NCBI RefSeq assembly: GCF_050859505.1
Contig: NZ_CP193934.1
Span: 310,001-374,000 of the forward strand
Direction of reading: 5' to 3'
Origin: Marinirhabdus sp050859505
GTDB taxonomy: Bacteria; Bacteroidota; Bacteroidia; Flavobacteriales; Flavobacteriaceae
Length of the DNA: 64,000 nt
Shown: one piece after another, positions 26,905 to 35,815 of the stretch
How the letters are laid out: each line of letters opens with the position of its first letter
Position numbering within the stretch: position 1 is the first letter of the stretch
Position numbers and translations under genes: made by a program
Notes under the pieces: generated by a model
What the model saw: the letters and a program-made list of their open reading frames with translations, nothing else
What the model was told of the DNA's origin: nothing
The model's database searches: none

Positions 26905-29430
26905 TTATTTTTTTGCTGAAGTTTTCTTCTTTGCGGTAGTTGTTTTCTTTGGAGCTTTTTTCTTTGTAGCTTTTTTCTTAGGAGCTTTTTTCGCAAATAA
27001 CTCCTGAGCGTCTTCCAAGCTAATTGTATCTGCTTTGGTAGTTTTTGGCAACTCTATTTTTGTTTTTCCTTTAATTAAATTAAAACGACCCCAACGCGCT
27101 TTCTCCAATCGAATTCCTTCTTCAGGCCATTCATTAATAAGCTTATCTATTTCTTTTTGCTTCTTATCTTCAATTAGCTGAACAATATCTTCATCGGTAA
27201 GATTGTCGAAATCATACTTCTTATTAACGTTAATAAACATGTTATTCCACTTTATAAAAGGACCAAACCTACCAGTACCTTTTTGTACGGGTAAATCGTC
27301 ATACATATATATAGGTGCATCGGCTTTTTTCTTCTCCTCAATCAATTCTTTTGCGTACGGCATTTCCACTTCTAGTGGATCCATCCCTTTTGGTAAGGAG
27401 ATAAACGTTTTGCCAAAACGCACATACGGACCATACCTACCATTGTTCACTTCTACTTCTTCTCCTTCATACACTCCCAATGTTTTTGGAAGCTTAAATA
27501 AATCCATCACTTCTTCAAAAGTTACCATATGTAATTGCTGGTCTGGACGTAAGCTGGCAAATTTCTTTTCTTCATCGTCCGGCGCTCCAATTTGAGCCAT
27601 GGGACCGTATTTACCTAAACGCACTAATACAGGACGTCCACTTTCTGGATCGTCTCCTAAAATTCGTTCCCCGCTCTCACGCTCCGCATTTTCCTGCACA
27701 TCTTCCACACGAGGGTGAAATTCTGCATAGAAGTTTTTCATCATTTTCTTCCAGTCTTCTTTCCCTTCAGCAATGTCATCAAAATTCTCTTCTACCTTGG
27801 CCGTAAAATTAAATTCAAGGATATTTCCGAAGTGCTCCACCAGGAAATCATTTACAATCATTCCAATATCTGTAGGCACTAATTTTCCTTTATCACTTCC
27901 CACAGTTTCGGTTAGTGTATTGTCTTTTAAGTTGTCGTTCTCTAACGTAAGCTGAAGATATTTGCGCTCCACACCTTCAATAGTACCCTTCTCAACATAA
28001 TTACGGTTGATGATAGTAGAAATCGTTGGCGCATAGGTAGACGGACGACCAATACCTAATTCTTCTAATTGTTTTACTAAAGATGCTTCTGTATAACGGT
28101 AGGGAGCTCTTGTAAAGCGCTCGGTTGCGGTAATATAAGTACTATTTAGGTTGTCTCCTTTGGTTAAATTAGGCAACATTCCATCTTGTTCATCTTCTTC
28201 AGAATCGGTTCCTTCCAGATATACTTTTAAGAAACCGTCAAATTTTATCATTTCACCGTTGGCAGTGAATTGCGCTTTCACGTTTTTATCACCCAGCACA
28301 TCAATCTTCACGTTGGTACGTTCCAATTGCGCATCGGCCATCTGACTAGCAAGGGTACGTTTCCAAATAAGATCGTACAATCTTGCCTGGTCGCGGTCAC
28401 CTTCAATACCGTGGTTACTCATATCGGTTGGGCGAATGGCCTCGTGAGCCTCTTGTGCTCCTTTGGACTTTCCTTTATAGTTACGCGGCTGGCAATATTC
28501 ATCGCCATAGTAACTTGCTATTTCTTTTTCAGCAGCACTCTTTGCATCGTTACTCAAGTTTACACTATCGGTTCTCATATAGGTAATGAGACCGGCTTCG
28601 TACAAACGCTGGGCAATGGTCATTGTTTTTCCTACTGAAAAATACAATTTACGAGAGGCCTCTTGTTGCAAAGTAGATGTGGTAAATGGTGCAGCAGGCG
28701 ATTTCTTTGCAGGTTTTTTGGTAAGGTCTGCTATTTTATAATTGGCTCCTACATTTTTTTCTAGGAACGCTCTTGCTTCGGCTTCTGTATCAAAATTCTT
28801 CGGAAGTTTTGCCTTAAAAGAACTTCCTTCTGCAGTTATAAATTCTGCATCAATCCTGTACGAACCTACTGGAGTAAAACCTTCAATCTCACGTTCGCGC
28901 TCCACAATTAATCGCACAGCAACACTTTGTACGCGTCCGGCTGAAAGTCCGCCCTTTACTTTTCTCCAAAGTACCGGAGACAACTCATACCCTACCAACC
29001 TGTCCAGCACACGTCTGGCTTGTTGTGCATTTACTAAATTATAATCTATCTTACGCGGATTTTCAATGGCTTTTAAAATTGCGGTCTTGGTAATTTCGTG
29101 GAATACAATTCGCTTTGTATTCTCATCCTTAAGATCCAGCTCTTCGGCCAGGTGCCATGCAATAGCTTCTCCTTCTCGATCCTCATCACTTGCCAGCCAG
29201 ACCATTTCGGCTTTTTTGGCAAGACCTTTCAATTCCTTTACCAGGGTTTTTTTATCTGGAGAGACTATATATTTAGGTGTAAAATCTCCGTCCACATCTA
29301 CCCCCAACTCTTTTGAAGGTAAATCTGCTATATGTCCAAAACTGGAAGCAACCTTAAAATCTTTTCCGAGGAATTTTTCTATGGTTTTCGCTTTTGCCGG
29401 GGACTCCACAATCACTAAATTCTTTGCCAT
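26905..29430 (-). CDS. topA: DNA topoisomerase I
   Basis: 841 residues from MAKNLVIVESPAKAKTIEKF; an ATG seven codons upstream is less likely. Type IA enzyme that relaxes negative supercoils. The Toprim domain carries Glu9 and the acidic motif SDEDREGEA (about 81-89); the catalytic tyrosine is Tyr284 in LITYMRTDS. The C-terminal third holds repeats of the type RFGPF/RYGPYVRFGK instead of classic zinc fingers, and the tail is a lysine-rich stretch (KKAPKKKATKKKAPKKTT). Full length; essential housekeeping gene. Confidence 0.97.
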   Translation of the reverse strand: MAKNLVIVESPAKAKTIEKFLGKDFKVASSFGHIADLPSKELGVDVDGDFTPKYIVSPDKKTLVKELKGLAKKAEMVWLASDEDREGEAIAWHLAEELDLKDENTKRIVFHEITKTAILKAIENPRKIDYNLVNAQQARRVLDRLVGYELSPVLWRKVKGGLSAGRVQSVAVRLIVEREREIEGFTPVGSYRIDAEFITAEGSSFKAKLPKNFDTEAEARAFLEKNVGANYKIADLTKKPAKKSPAAPFTTSTLQQEASRKLYFSVGKTMTIAQRLYEAGLITYMRTDSVNLSNDAKSAAEKEIASYYGDEYCQPRNYKGKSKGAQEAHEAIRPTDMSNHGIEGDRDQARLYDLIWKRTLASQMADAQLERTNVKIDVLGDKNVKAQFTANGEMIKFDGFLKVYLEGTDSEEDEQDGMLPNLTKGDNLNSTYITATERFTRAPYRYTEASLVKQLEELGIGRPSTYAPTISTIINRNYVEKGTIEGVERKYLQLTLENDNLKDNTLTETVGSDKGKLVPTDIGMIVNDFLVEHFGNILEFNFTAKVEENFDDIAEGKEDWKKMMKNFYAEFHPRVEDVQENAERESGERILGDDPESGRPVLVRLGKYGPMAQIGAPDDEEKKFASLRPDQQLHMVTFEEVMDLFKLPKTLGVYEGEEVEVNNGRYGPYVRFGKTFISLPKGMDPLEVEMPYAKELIEEKKKADAPIYMYDDLPVQKGTGRFGPFIKWNNMFINVNKKYDFDNLTDEDIVQLIEDKKQKEIDKLINEWPEEGIRLEKARWGRFNLIKGKTKIELPKTTKADTISLEDAQELFAKKAPKKKATKKKAPKKTTTAKKKTSAKK

Positions 29431-29647
29431 CTGTTCTCTTTTCTTGTTCATTTCCTAGAAGAAGGAAATCTATTTTTTGGATTACAAAAGTATGTGAATT
29501 TTTTTATAACGAAATTTTAACTGTAAAAATTAAGCTTCTGTTAACATAGAAAGCACAGGAATACTGCTGAATCTTCTCTTAAATCTACACGATAACCCAA
29601 GAAATTTCTATGATGATTTTTTAATCCTAACCAGAAATGAAAGTCTT

Positions 29648-30397
29648 CTATTCGGAAATTTCAGCTGAAAAACCTACCGTATTTTTATAGATATTATATA
29701 TAGGTATGTGTACAAAAAGTTGTGTTACAAAAACTCCAATAAAGCAAAACACTAATCCCAATTGTGCAATCATATTGCTAATTAAAATAATCCCGAAAAT
29801 GATAAGCCAAAACTTATGCCCTAACTTAAAAGCAGCTTTAATAATCTGAGAAACAGAAAGATCTTGATTAAAGACAAATAGAACTACGAATAATTGCAGT
29901 GGAACCATCACGTAAAAAAGAGGCAAATAACACAGCAAAGCTGCCGCAATTGCAATTCCCATCCCAGCGAGATTTAGTCCTAAGATTTTGCCTACATTCC
30001 CTTTTAAATATGAAAAATAACCGCCTGGACTTTCTGTGGAGCCTTCGTCTTTTAACCGGATTACTTTATAAAAATGAGCCACCAAAGAAAAGCTAAATAG
30101 CTGAACAATGAGTGCAATTACCAACACGCCCACCATATATCCTATCCAAAAAGAAAGCGAATAATTTATATCTGGTTGGTAATACGGATCGCCCATATTT
30201 TTAAAAATCCCAATATACATAGGAGCCAGCGGAATATAAACCAAAATTAAAAAAGAAATCATAAATAACATATTAAGGAGACCATGGTACAGCGCAGGTT
30301 GCCAAAGATCTTTAACAGAGTCGAACGTTTTTGTCAAGACATCTCCAAAATCTGGCTTCTGGGCATTTTCAATTCGATTAAAAATTGGGTGTTCCAT
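29648..30397 (-). CDS. Polytopic membrane protein of unknown function
   Basis: 249 residues from the ATG at 30397 (MEHPIFNRIENAQKPDFGDVL); the upstream part of the open frame reads like leader sequence. A short soluble start (about 1-30) is followed by about six hydrophobic helices, including LLNMLFMISFLILVYIPLAP and LIIFGIILISNMIAQLGLVF. Homologues in flavobacteria are often labelled beta-carotene monooxygenase without evidence; no catalytic residues of that family are seen. Divergent from miaB, with the miaB promoter in the gap. Confidence 0.75.
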   Translation of the reverse strand: MEHPIFNRIENAQKPDFGDVLTKTFDSVKDLWQPALYHGLLNMLFMISFLILVYIPLAPMYIGIFKNMGDPYYQPDINYSLSFWIGYMVGVLVIALIVQLFSFSLVAHFYKVIRLKDEGSTESPGGYFSYLKGNVGKILGLNLAGMGIAIAAALLCYLPLFYVMVPLQLFVVLFVFNQDLSVSQIIKAAFKLGHKFWLIIFGIILISNMIAQLGLVFCFIGVFVTQLFVHIPIYNIYKNTVGFSAEISE

Positions 30398-30450
30398 AGG
30401 TTGCTTGTTGTTAGTTTGGATGTTAAAGATAGAAAAAAGAAATCTGCCAT

Positions 30451-30483
30451 TTTGGCACAACTATAGATTTATCCATATCTTTG
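30451..30483 (+). promoter_or_regulatory. Promoter of the miaB-groEL gene group
   Basis: TTTG (30451-30454), 21 bases, TATCTTTG (30476-30483): a good Bacteroidota promoter 64 bases before the miaB start. Confidence 0.7.
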
Positions 30484-30487
30484 CACC

Positions 30488-30508
30488 CGCCTACTTTTTT
30501 TGGTAGGC
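30488..30508 (+). promoter_or_regulatory. Short hairpin in the miaB leader
   Basis: GCCTAC, an eight-base T-rich loop and GTAGGC form a 6-bp stem within about ten bases of the predicted transcript start. It could stabilise the 5' end of the mRNA or affect early elongation; no terminator T-run follows directly. Confidence 0.45.
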
Positions 30509-30546
30509 TTTGTTTGAAGGAGCACTAGTTAGATTTCAGAAAATAC

Positions 30547-32007
30547 ATGCAAGACAAAACCATAGACGAAACAAAACAAGGAGATTCGCTTGTTTTAGAA
30601 AACAAAAAAGAGAACACCAAAAAACTTTTTATTGAAAGCTACGGCTGTGCTATGAATTTTAGCGATAGCGAAATTGTGGCGTCTATACTCAATGACCAAG
30701 GTTTTAACACCACTCAAAACCTAGAAGAGGCAGATCTGGTTTTGGTGAATACCTGCTCTATTCGAGATAAGGCAGAACAAACCGTACGCAAACGTCTTGA
30801 AAAATACAATGCCGTAAAACGCGACCACAATCCAAAAATGAAAGTGGGCGTACTGGGGTGTATGGCAGAACGTTTAAAGGAAAAATTTCTAGACGAAGAA
30901 AAAATAGTAGATATGGTGGTAGGCCCAGATGCCTACAAAGACCTTCCTAACCTTCTTGCCGAAGTAGAAGCAGGAAACGACGCAGTAAATGTAATCCTCT
31001 CCAAAGATGAAACGTACGGAGATATTGCTCCTGTTCGCCTAAACACTAACGGAATTAATGCCTTAGTAAGCATTACTCGTGGCTGCGATAATATGTGTAC
31101 ATTTTGCGTGGTTCCCTTCACACGAGGGCGTGAACGTAGTCGGGATCCTCAGAGTATTTTAGGAGAAATAAACGAATTGGCTTTAAAAGGCTACAAAGAA
31201 ATCACCTTACTAGGACAAAATGTAGATAGCTATGTGTGGTACGGTGGCGGACTCAAAAAAGATTTTAAAAATGCTTCGGAGATGGAGAAAGCTACGGCGA
31301 CTTCCTTTTCGCAATTGCTAGCTATGGTTGCCGAAGCACAGCCAGGAATGCGTGTTCGGTTTTCTACCAGCAATCCGCAGGATATGACGGAAGATGTTTT
31401 TCACGTCATGGCGAAATACAGAAATATTTGTAACCACGTGCATTTGCCCTTCCAGAGTGGTAGCGATCGAATACTGAAAGAAATGAATCGCCAGCACACC
31501 GCAGACGAGTACCGCGCTTTGGTAAAAAGAATGTGGGAAATTTTGCCTAATTGCAGCATCTCACAAGATATTATTGTAGGCTTCCCTGGCGAAACAGAGC
31601 AAGATCATCAAGATACGCTACAGTTAATGGAGGACATAAAATTTACCTTCGGGTATATGTACAAATATTCTGAAAGACCTGGAACCATGGCCGCCAGAAA
31701 GTTTGAAGACAACATCCCTGAAGCCACAAAAAAGAGAAGATTGACCGAAATTGTAGACGCACAAAGAACCCACGCTGCATACAGAACACAACAATTCGTT
31801 GGCAAAACAACTGAAGTATTAATAGAAAAGGAATCTAAGAAAAATCCAGACCAATGGAGTGGTCGCAACGAACAAAGCATAGGCGTTGTATTCCCAAAAG
31901 GAAATTATAAAATTGGCGATTTTGTGAAGGTGAAAATTCACGATTGTACGAGTGCAACGTTAATTGGCACTTCTACTCCGCTCAGTAACCAAGAAGCAAT
32001 AGATTAA
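30547..32007 (+). CDS. miaB: tRNA-2-methylthio-N6-dimethylallyladenosine synthase MiaB
   Basis: 486 residues. The N-terminal methylthiotransferase domain has its three cluster cysteines at 34 (ESYGCAMN), 70 (VNTCSIRD) and 105 (GVLGCMAE). The radical-SAM motif is ITRGCDNMCTFCVVPFTRG with Cys180, Cys184 and Cys187. A TRAM domain forms the C-terminus. The enzyme adds a methylthio group to isopentenyl-adenosine 37 of tRNAs reading UNN codons, using two 4Fe-4S clusters. It heads a collinear group that continues with the sigma-54 activator, lptE, a TPR protein, secG and groESL. Confidence 0.97.
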   Translation: MQDKTIDETKQGDSLVLENKKENTKKLFIESYGCAMNFSDSEIVASILNDQGFNTTQNLEEADLVLVNTCSIRDKAEQTVRKRLEKYNAVKRDHNPKMKVGVLGCMAERLKEKFLDEEKIVDMVVGPDAYKDLPNLLAEVEAGNDAVNVILSKDETYGDIAPVRLNTNGINALVSITRGCDNMCTFCVVPFTRGRERSRDPQSILGEINELALKGYKEITLLGQNVDSYVWYGGGLKKDFKNASEMEKATATSFSQLLAMVAEAQPGMRVRFSTSNPQDMTEDVFHVMAKYRNICNHVHLPFQSGSDRILKEMNRQHTADEYRALVKRMWEILPNCSISQDIIVGFPGETEQDHQDTLQLMEDIKFTFGYMYKYSERPGTMAARKFEDNIPEATKKRRLTEIVDAQRTHAAYRTQQFVGKTTEVLIEKESKKNPDQWSGRNEQSIGVVFPKGNYKIGDFVKVKIHDCTSATLIGTSTPLSNQEAID

Positions 32008-32052
32008 AAAATCGTGCCCTGAGCGTAGCCGACGGGTGGAATTTACACAATT

Positions 32053-33327
32053 ATGGAAAGCGTACAAGCAACAAAACAACGGTTCGGGATTATCGGGAAT
32101 GATCCAAAACTAAATCGTGCCGTAGAAAAAGCCATACAAGTTGCTCCTACCGATATTTCGGTATTAGTAACTGGTGAAAGTGGTGTGGGAAAAGAAAGTA
32201 TCCCGAAGATTATTCACTCGCTTTCGCATCGGAAACACGGAAAATACATCGCAGTAAACTGTGGCGCTATTCCAGAAGGCACTATAGACAGCGAACTGTT
32301 TGGACACGAAAAAGGGTCGTTTACAGGAGCTACAGCCACCCGGAATGGTTATTTTGAAGTGGCCGATGGCGGAACTATTTTCCTGGATGAAGTAGGTGAA
32401 CTCCCCTTGCCTACCCAGGTACGTTTGTTGCGTGTATTGGAAAATGGTGAGTTTTTAAAAGTTGGTTCCTCTAAAATTCAAAAAACCGATGTGCGTATCG
32501 TAGCGGCTACCAACGTAAAAATAACCGAAGCTATTAACAAAGGTAAATTTAGAGAAGACTTATATTACAGACTTAGTACCGTAGATATTAATCTTCCTCC
32601 ATTAAGAGAACGTTCTGAGGATATCCATTTATTATTCAGAAAATTTGCGGCAGATTTTGCTCAGAAATATAAAATGCCCACGCTTCGTTTAGAAGATAAT
32701 GCTGTACAAACTTTATTAAATTATCGCTGGAGCGGAAATATTCGTCAATTACGAAATGTTGCTGAACAGATTTCAGTATTAGAACAAGAAAGAACTATTA
32801 GCAAAGAGAAATTGCATCAGTACCTTCCCGATATGGGAAGTAATTTACCAGCAGTTATCAATCCGAAGAAAAATGAAAGCGATTTTAGTAGCGAACGCGA
32901 TATTTTGTACAAAGTGTTATTTGATATGCAACGAGATGTAAACGATCTTAAAAAATTAACGTTGGAATTGATGAAATCTGGAAACGCTTCTAAAGTAAAG
33001 GAAGAAAATGAAGGTCTTATAAATAAAATATATTCTGAAAAGCATAATCATCAAGAAGAACTAGCAGCCATTGTGGAGGAAGAATATGACGAACCAAGCA
33101 ATGTTGAAGTGTTGAATATTGCTGAAAAAGCTTCAGAAGCAAGAGAAAATAAATACGATTTTGCTGAAGAGATTCAAGAAGAAGAAAGCCTGTCTCTACA
33201 GGAAAAAGAACTGGAGCTCATTAAAAAATCATTAGAAAAATACAAGGGCAAACGCAAAGATGCCGCAGACGAATTAGGCATAAGCGAACGGACGTTGTAT
33301 AGAAAAATTAAACAATATAATTTATAA
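32053..33327 (+). CDS. Sigma-54-dependent transcriptional activator without receiver domain
   Basis: 424 residues, beginning almost directly with the AAA+ activator domain: Walker A GESGVGKES (41-49), the sigma-54 contact loop GSFTGA (88-93, a Ser variant of GAFTGA), Walker B GGTIFLDEVGE (Asp112-Glu113), and an arginine-finger region with REDLYYRL. A long charged linker (about 270-380) leads to a Fis-type helix-turn-helix at the end (GISERTLYRKIKQYN). No receiver or other sensor domain, so activity may be controlled by another protein or by level. The gene group contains a candidate -24/-12 promoter before groES (35223), a possible target. Confidence 0.93.
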   Translation: MESVQATKQRFGIIGNDPKLNRAVEKAIQVAPTDISVLVTGESGVGKESIPKIIHSLSHRKHGKYIAVNCGAIPEGTIDSELFGHEKGSFTGATATRNGYFEVADGGTIFLDEVGELPLPTQVRLLRVLENGEFLKVGSSKIQKTDVRIVAATNVKITEAINKGKFREDLYYRLSTVDINLPPLRERSEDIHLLFRKFAADFAQKYKMPTLRLEDNAVQTLLNYRWSGNIRQLRNVAEQISVLEQERTISKEKLHQYLPDMGSNLPAVINPKKNESDFSSERDILYKVLFDMQRDVNDLKKLTLELMKSGNASKVKEENEGLINKIYSEKHNHQEELAAIVEEEYDEPSNVEVLNIAEKASEARENKYDFAEEIQEEESLSLQEKELELIKKSLEKYKGKRKDAADELGISERTLYRKIKQYNL

Positions 33328-33342
33328 GTATATTCGCCTTAC

Positions 33343-33855
33343 ATGAAGTATATTTTTAAAATAGCACTAGTACTCGCCTTAGTCCCTATGGTTCAAGGCT
33401 GCAAATTTTACTCTTTCACTGGAGCAGACATAGATTACAGTACCACCAAAACATTTCAGGTAAACTTTTTTCAGAATAACGCGCCTATTGTGGAGCCTGG
33501 AATTGGGCGGGATTTTACATTAAAATTACAAGATATCCTCATCAACCAAACAAGTTTGGATTTAGTAAATAATAACGGTGATCTTATTTACGAAGGAGAA
33601 ATTACCGAGTACTACATTGCCCCAATTACCGCTCAATCAAACAGTACCGCCGCCCAAAACCGATTGACCATAAGTGTGAATGTTCGGTTTTTTAATACTA
33701 AAAAAGAAGAAAAAGATTTTGAACAGCGTTTTTCTTTCTACTTTGATTATGCCGGGCAACTCCAACTTACAGGTGCGGCACTGGATAGTGCTATAGACGT
33801 AATTTACGAGCGCATCACTCAGGATATATTTAATAAATCACTTGCTAACTGGTAA
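33343..33855 (+). CDS. lptE: LptE-like lipopolysaccharide assembly lipoprotein
   Basis: 170 residues. A lipoprotein signal ends VQGC (Cys20), followed by YSFTGADI, a phrase typical of Bacteroidota LptE; the rest is a two-layer alpha/beta domain with strands near IYEGEITEYYIAP and NRLTISVNVRFF, and the terminal helix AIDVIYERITQDIFNKS. LptE plugs the LptD barrel that inserts LPS into the outer membrane. Spaced 15 bases after the activator gene. Confidence 0.88.
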   Translation: MKYIFKIALVLALVPMVQGCKFYSFTGADIDYSTTKTFQVNFFQNNAPIVEPGIGRDFTLKLQDILINQTSLDLVNNNGDLIYEGEITEYYIAPITAQSNSTAAQNRLTISVNVRFFNTKKEEKDFEQRFSFYFDYAGQLQLTGAALDSAIDVIYERITQDIFNKSLANW

Positions 33856-33857
33856 TT

Positions 33858-34796
33858 TTGAATACAGAAACTTTTACATATCTATTGGCAAATCCGCAAC
33901 AGCTAACTAACCAACAGCTGGCGGAGATTACTACCGTGGTTCAAAAATACCCCTACTTTCAGAGTGCACGTGCCTTGCAATTAAAAGGACTTAAAAATAA
34001 CGACAGTTTTTTATACAACGACACTTTAAAAGTAACGGCTGCACATACAGCAGATCGTGATATCCTATTTCAGTATATAACTTCCAAAATATTTGTCCAG
34101 GATAAAATTTCAGAATTAATTTTGCAGCACGATGCTTCGGTAAACGAACTTGAGGTTGTAATGGAAGATCTTTCAGAACAAACCGCACTGGAGTTGGACA
34201 AACAAATGAAAGCTGAATTACAAAAAGCCGAGGCGATTTTAAACCCAAGGTTGTTTGAGCGTAAAGTGCAATCGTTAGTAGAAATTTCAAATAAAAATGA
34301 GATAGAAACTGAAATAGAAAGCAATGTTGAAACTTCAGCAACTAGTTCCGAAGAAAAAATAGTAGCAGTAGATGCGCCACTTCCGTTTAAAAAAGACGAC
34401 ACCCACTCTTTTAGCGAATGGTTACAACTAACGCAGGCAAAACCCATTAAACGAACTGAAGCCAAAACAGACAACATACCCTCCGAAATTGAAGAACTAA
34501 CCAACACACCATCTGCCGAAGAAAAGTTTGAATTGATTGAGAAATTCATTCAAGAAAAGCCAAAACTGGAAGTCTCTATATCACAAACCAAGCAACCAGA
34601 TCTTGCCAAACAATATACCCAAACGCCTAACTCCTTGATGACAGAGACCTTGGCGAAAGTTTACCTGCAGCAAAAAAATTATAAAAAAGCTATTAAAGCG
34701 TATGAAATATTAATTTTGAAAAATCCCGAAAAAAGTGGTTTCTTTGCAGATCAAATTCGAGCAATTAAAAAACTGAATACAAAAGAAGCAACATGA
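33858..34796 (+). CDS. Flavobacterial TPR-tail protein of unknown function (TTG start)
   Basis: 312 residues from a TTG codon at 33858; the next ATG lies much further in, and TTG two bases after the lptE stop fits this compact operon. The N-terminal 85 residues (LLANPQQLTNQQLAEITTVVQKYPYFQSARAL) are conserved among flavobacteria. A low-complexity, acidic middle (about 150-230, rich in E, S and T) links to a C-terminal TPR-like helical repeat (ETLAKVYLQQKNYKKAIKAYEILI). No signal peptide. Probably a cytosolic scaffold; its fixed place between lptE and secG suggests an envelope link, but the function is unknown. Confidence 0.8.
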   Translation: MNTETFTYLLANPQQLTNQQLAEITTVVQKYPYFQSARALQLKGLKNNDSFLYNDTLKVTAAHTADRDILFQYITSKIFVQDKISELILQHDASVNELEVVMEDLSEQTALELDKQMKAELQKAEAILNPRLFERKVQSLVEISNKNEIETEIESNVETSATSSEEKIVAVDAPLPFKKDDTHSFSEWLQLTQAKPIKRTEAKTDNIPSEIEELTNTPSAEEKFELIEKFIQEKPKLEVSISQTKQPDLAKQYTQTPNSLMTETLAKVYLQQKNYKKAIKAYEILILKNPEKSGFFADQIRAIKKLNTKEAT

Positions 34797-35134
34797 GCAC
34801 GTTTACAATATTTTTAGTCTTGATTATTTTTATCTCCTTTTTATTGGTGGTAGTTATTATGGTACAAAACCCAAAAGGAGGCGGATTATCATCTTCCTTT
34901 GGTGGCGGTGGTGGCGGTGCCCAAATGGGTGGTGTTAAAAAAACAACCGACTTTTTGGACAAAAGTACCTGGACCTTGGCCATCGTTTTATTGGTTTTAA
35001 TTCTAGCCAGTAATATTCCCATTATGAACAACACAGGAACCAACAGCACCTTTCAAGAAGATGTTGAAAATGTAGTACCAGAGACTACTACAAATCCTGA
35101 TGCTTCAACGAATACAGATCCAGACGGAGAGTAA
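34793..35134 (+). CDS. secG: SecG, preprotein translocase subunit
   Basis: 113 residues; overlaps the previous gene by four bases (ATGA). Two membrane helices (FTIFLVLIIFISFLLVVVIM and WTLAIVLLVLILASNIP) flank the SecG hallmark VQNPKGGGLSSSFGGGG. The acidic tail after the second helix is typical of flavobacterial SecG. It associates with SecYE and aids SecA-driven export. Confidence 0.95.
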   Translation: MSTFTIFLVLIIFISFLLVVVIMVQNPKGGGLSSSFGGGGGGAQMGGVKKTTDFLDKSTWTLAIVLLVLILASNIPIMNNTGTNSTFQEDVENVVPETTTNPDASTNTDPDGE

Positions 35135-35155
35135 TTCGCGAAAACATATTTTATA

Positions 35156-35188
35156 AAATGCCAGCTTATGACAAGCTGGCATTTTTTG
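35156..35188 (+). terminator. Terminator after secG
   Basis: A 12-bp perfect stem (AAATGCCAGCTT with AAGCTGGCATTT), a five-base loop, then T-run. It closes the miaB-secG unit, so groESL starts from its own promoter downstream. Confidence 0.9.
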
Positions 35189-35222
35189 TTTACAATTATT
35201 TCAAATTGGCAGTAAACAACCC

Positions 35223-35239
35223 TTGGCATACTTTCTGCC
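35223..35239 (+). promoter_or_regulatory. Candidate sigma-54 (-24/-12) promoter of groESL
   Basis: TTGGCATACTTTCTGCC: GG at 35225-35226 and GC at 35237-35238 are separated by exactly ten bases, and the flanks (TTGGCA and CTGCC) fit the -24/-12 consensus TGGCAC-N5-TTGC with two deviations. It lies 97 bases upstream of groES. A standard TAnnTTTG promoter was not found in the same stretch. Binding by RpoN is inference. Confidence 0.5.
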
Positions 35240-35335
35240 TATTGGGTAACAGACAAAATAATTTTTAGTTTAACGAGATTCCCGTCGAAATTTATGCTGA
35301 GCATAGTTGAAGTGCGGAAATAAAAAAAATAATAT

Positions 35336-35611
35336 ATGGCATTAAAAATCCAACCCCTTTCAGACCGAGTAGTTGTTGAGCCCCAAGCGGCAGAAACAAA
35401 AACAGCATCTGGATTGTACATACCAGATAGCGCTAAAGAAAAACCACAACAAGGCAAAGTAGTAGCCGTAGGTAAAGGTAAAAAAGACTACGACATGACC
35501 GTAAAAGTAGGCGACACTGTTCTCTACGGAAAATACGCTGGTAGTGAGCTAAAACTTGAAGGTAGCGACTACCTTATTATGCGAGAAGAAGACATACTCG
35601 CGATTGTTTAA
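35336..35611 (+). CDS. groES: GroES co-chaperonin
   Basis: 91 residues. Starts MALKIQPLSDRVVVEP; the mobile loop region follows (ETKTASGLYIPDSAKEKP), and the end is the usual YLIMREEDILAIV. Forms the heptameric lid of GroEL. groEL follows after about 200 bases with a hairpin-rich repeat between the two genes, an unusually long gap for this pair. Confidence 0.98.
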   Translation: MALKIQPLSDRVVVEPQAAETKTASGLYIPDSAKEKPQQGKVVAVGKGKKDYDMTVKVGDTVLYGKYAGSELKLEGSDYLIMREEDILAIV

Positions 35612-35815
35612 CCCCTCGACTCCGCTCGGGGTACAATAAGAATTAATTCAAATTTCAGTATATAAAACTTAATTTGAAATACATTAAACTATATTCTCCC
35701 TTTCGGGGAGATGTCAGCCGCGGCTGACAGAGGGGACAATCTCTTCGAAAATTAAAATAAATTAACAGTAATAAGATTCTCACCTTCGTGGGAATGACAA
35801 AATTAAAATTTTGAC
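35612..35815 (+). repeat. Dispersed repeat block between groES and groEL
   Basis: The gap holds a small hairpin (CCCCTCGACTCCGCTCGGGG, 35612-35631), then CTCCCTTTCGGGGAG plus the 16-base palindrome GTCAGCCGCGGCTGAC (35696-35728) and a closing AGAGGGGAC, then GATTCTCACCTTCGTGGGAATGAC in part (about 35775). These are classes of short palindromic intergenic repeats also seen at 8448, 11226 and 20797. In transcripts they would form stem-loops that may set the groES:groEL ratio or simply be tolerated; inference. Confidence 0.6.

Noticed and set aside
34070..34549. 159-codon open frame on the minus strand inside the TPR-tail gene
   Set aside because: Antisense shadow of a low-complexity region rich in Ser codons; no start context or family.
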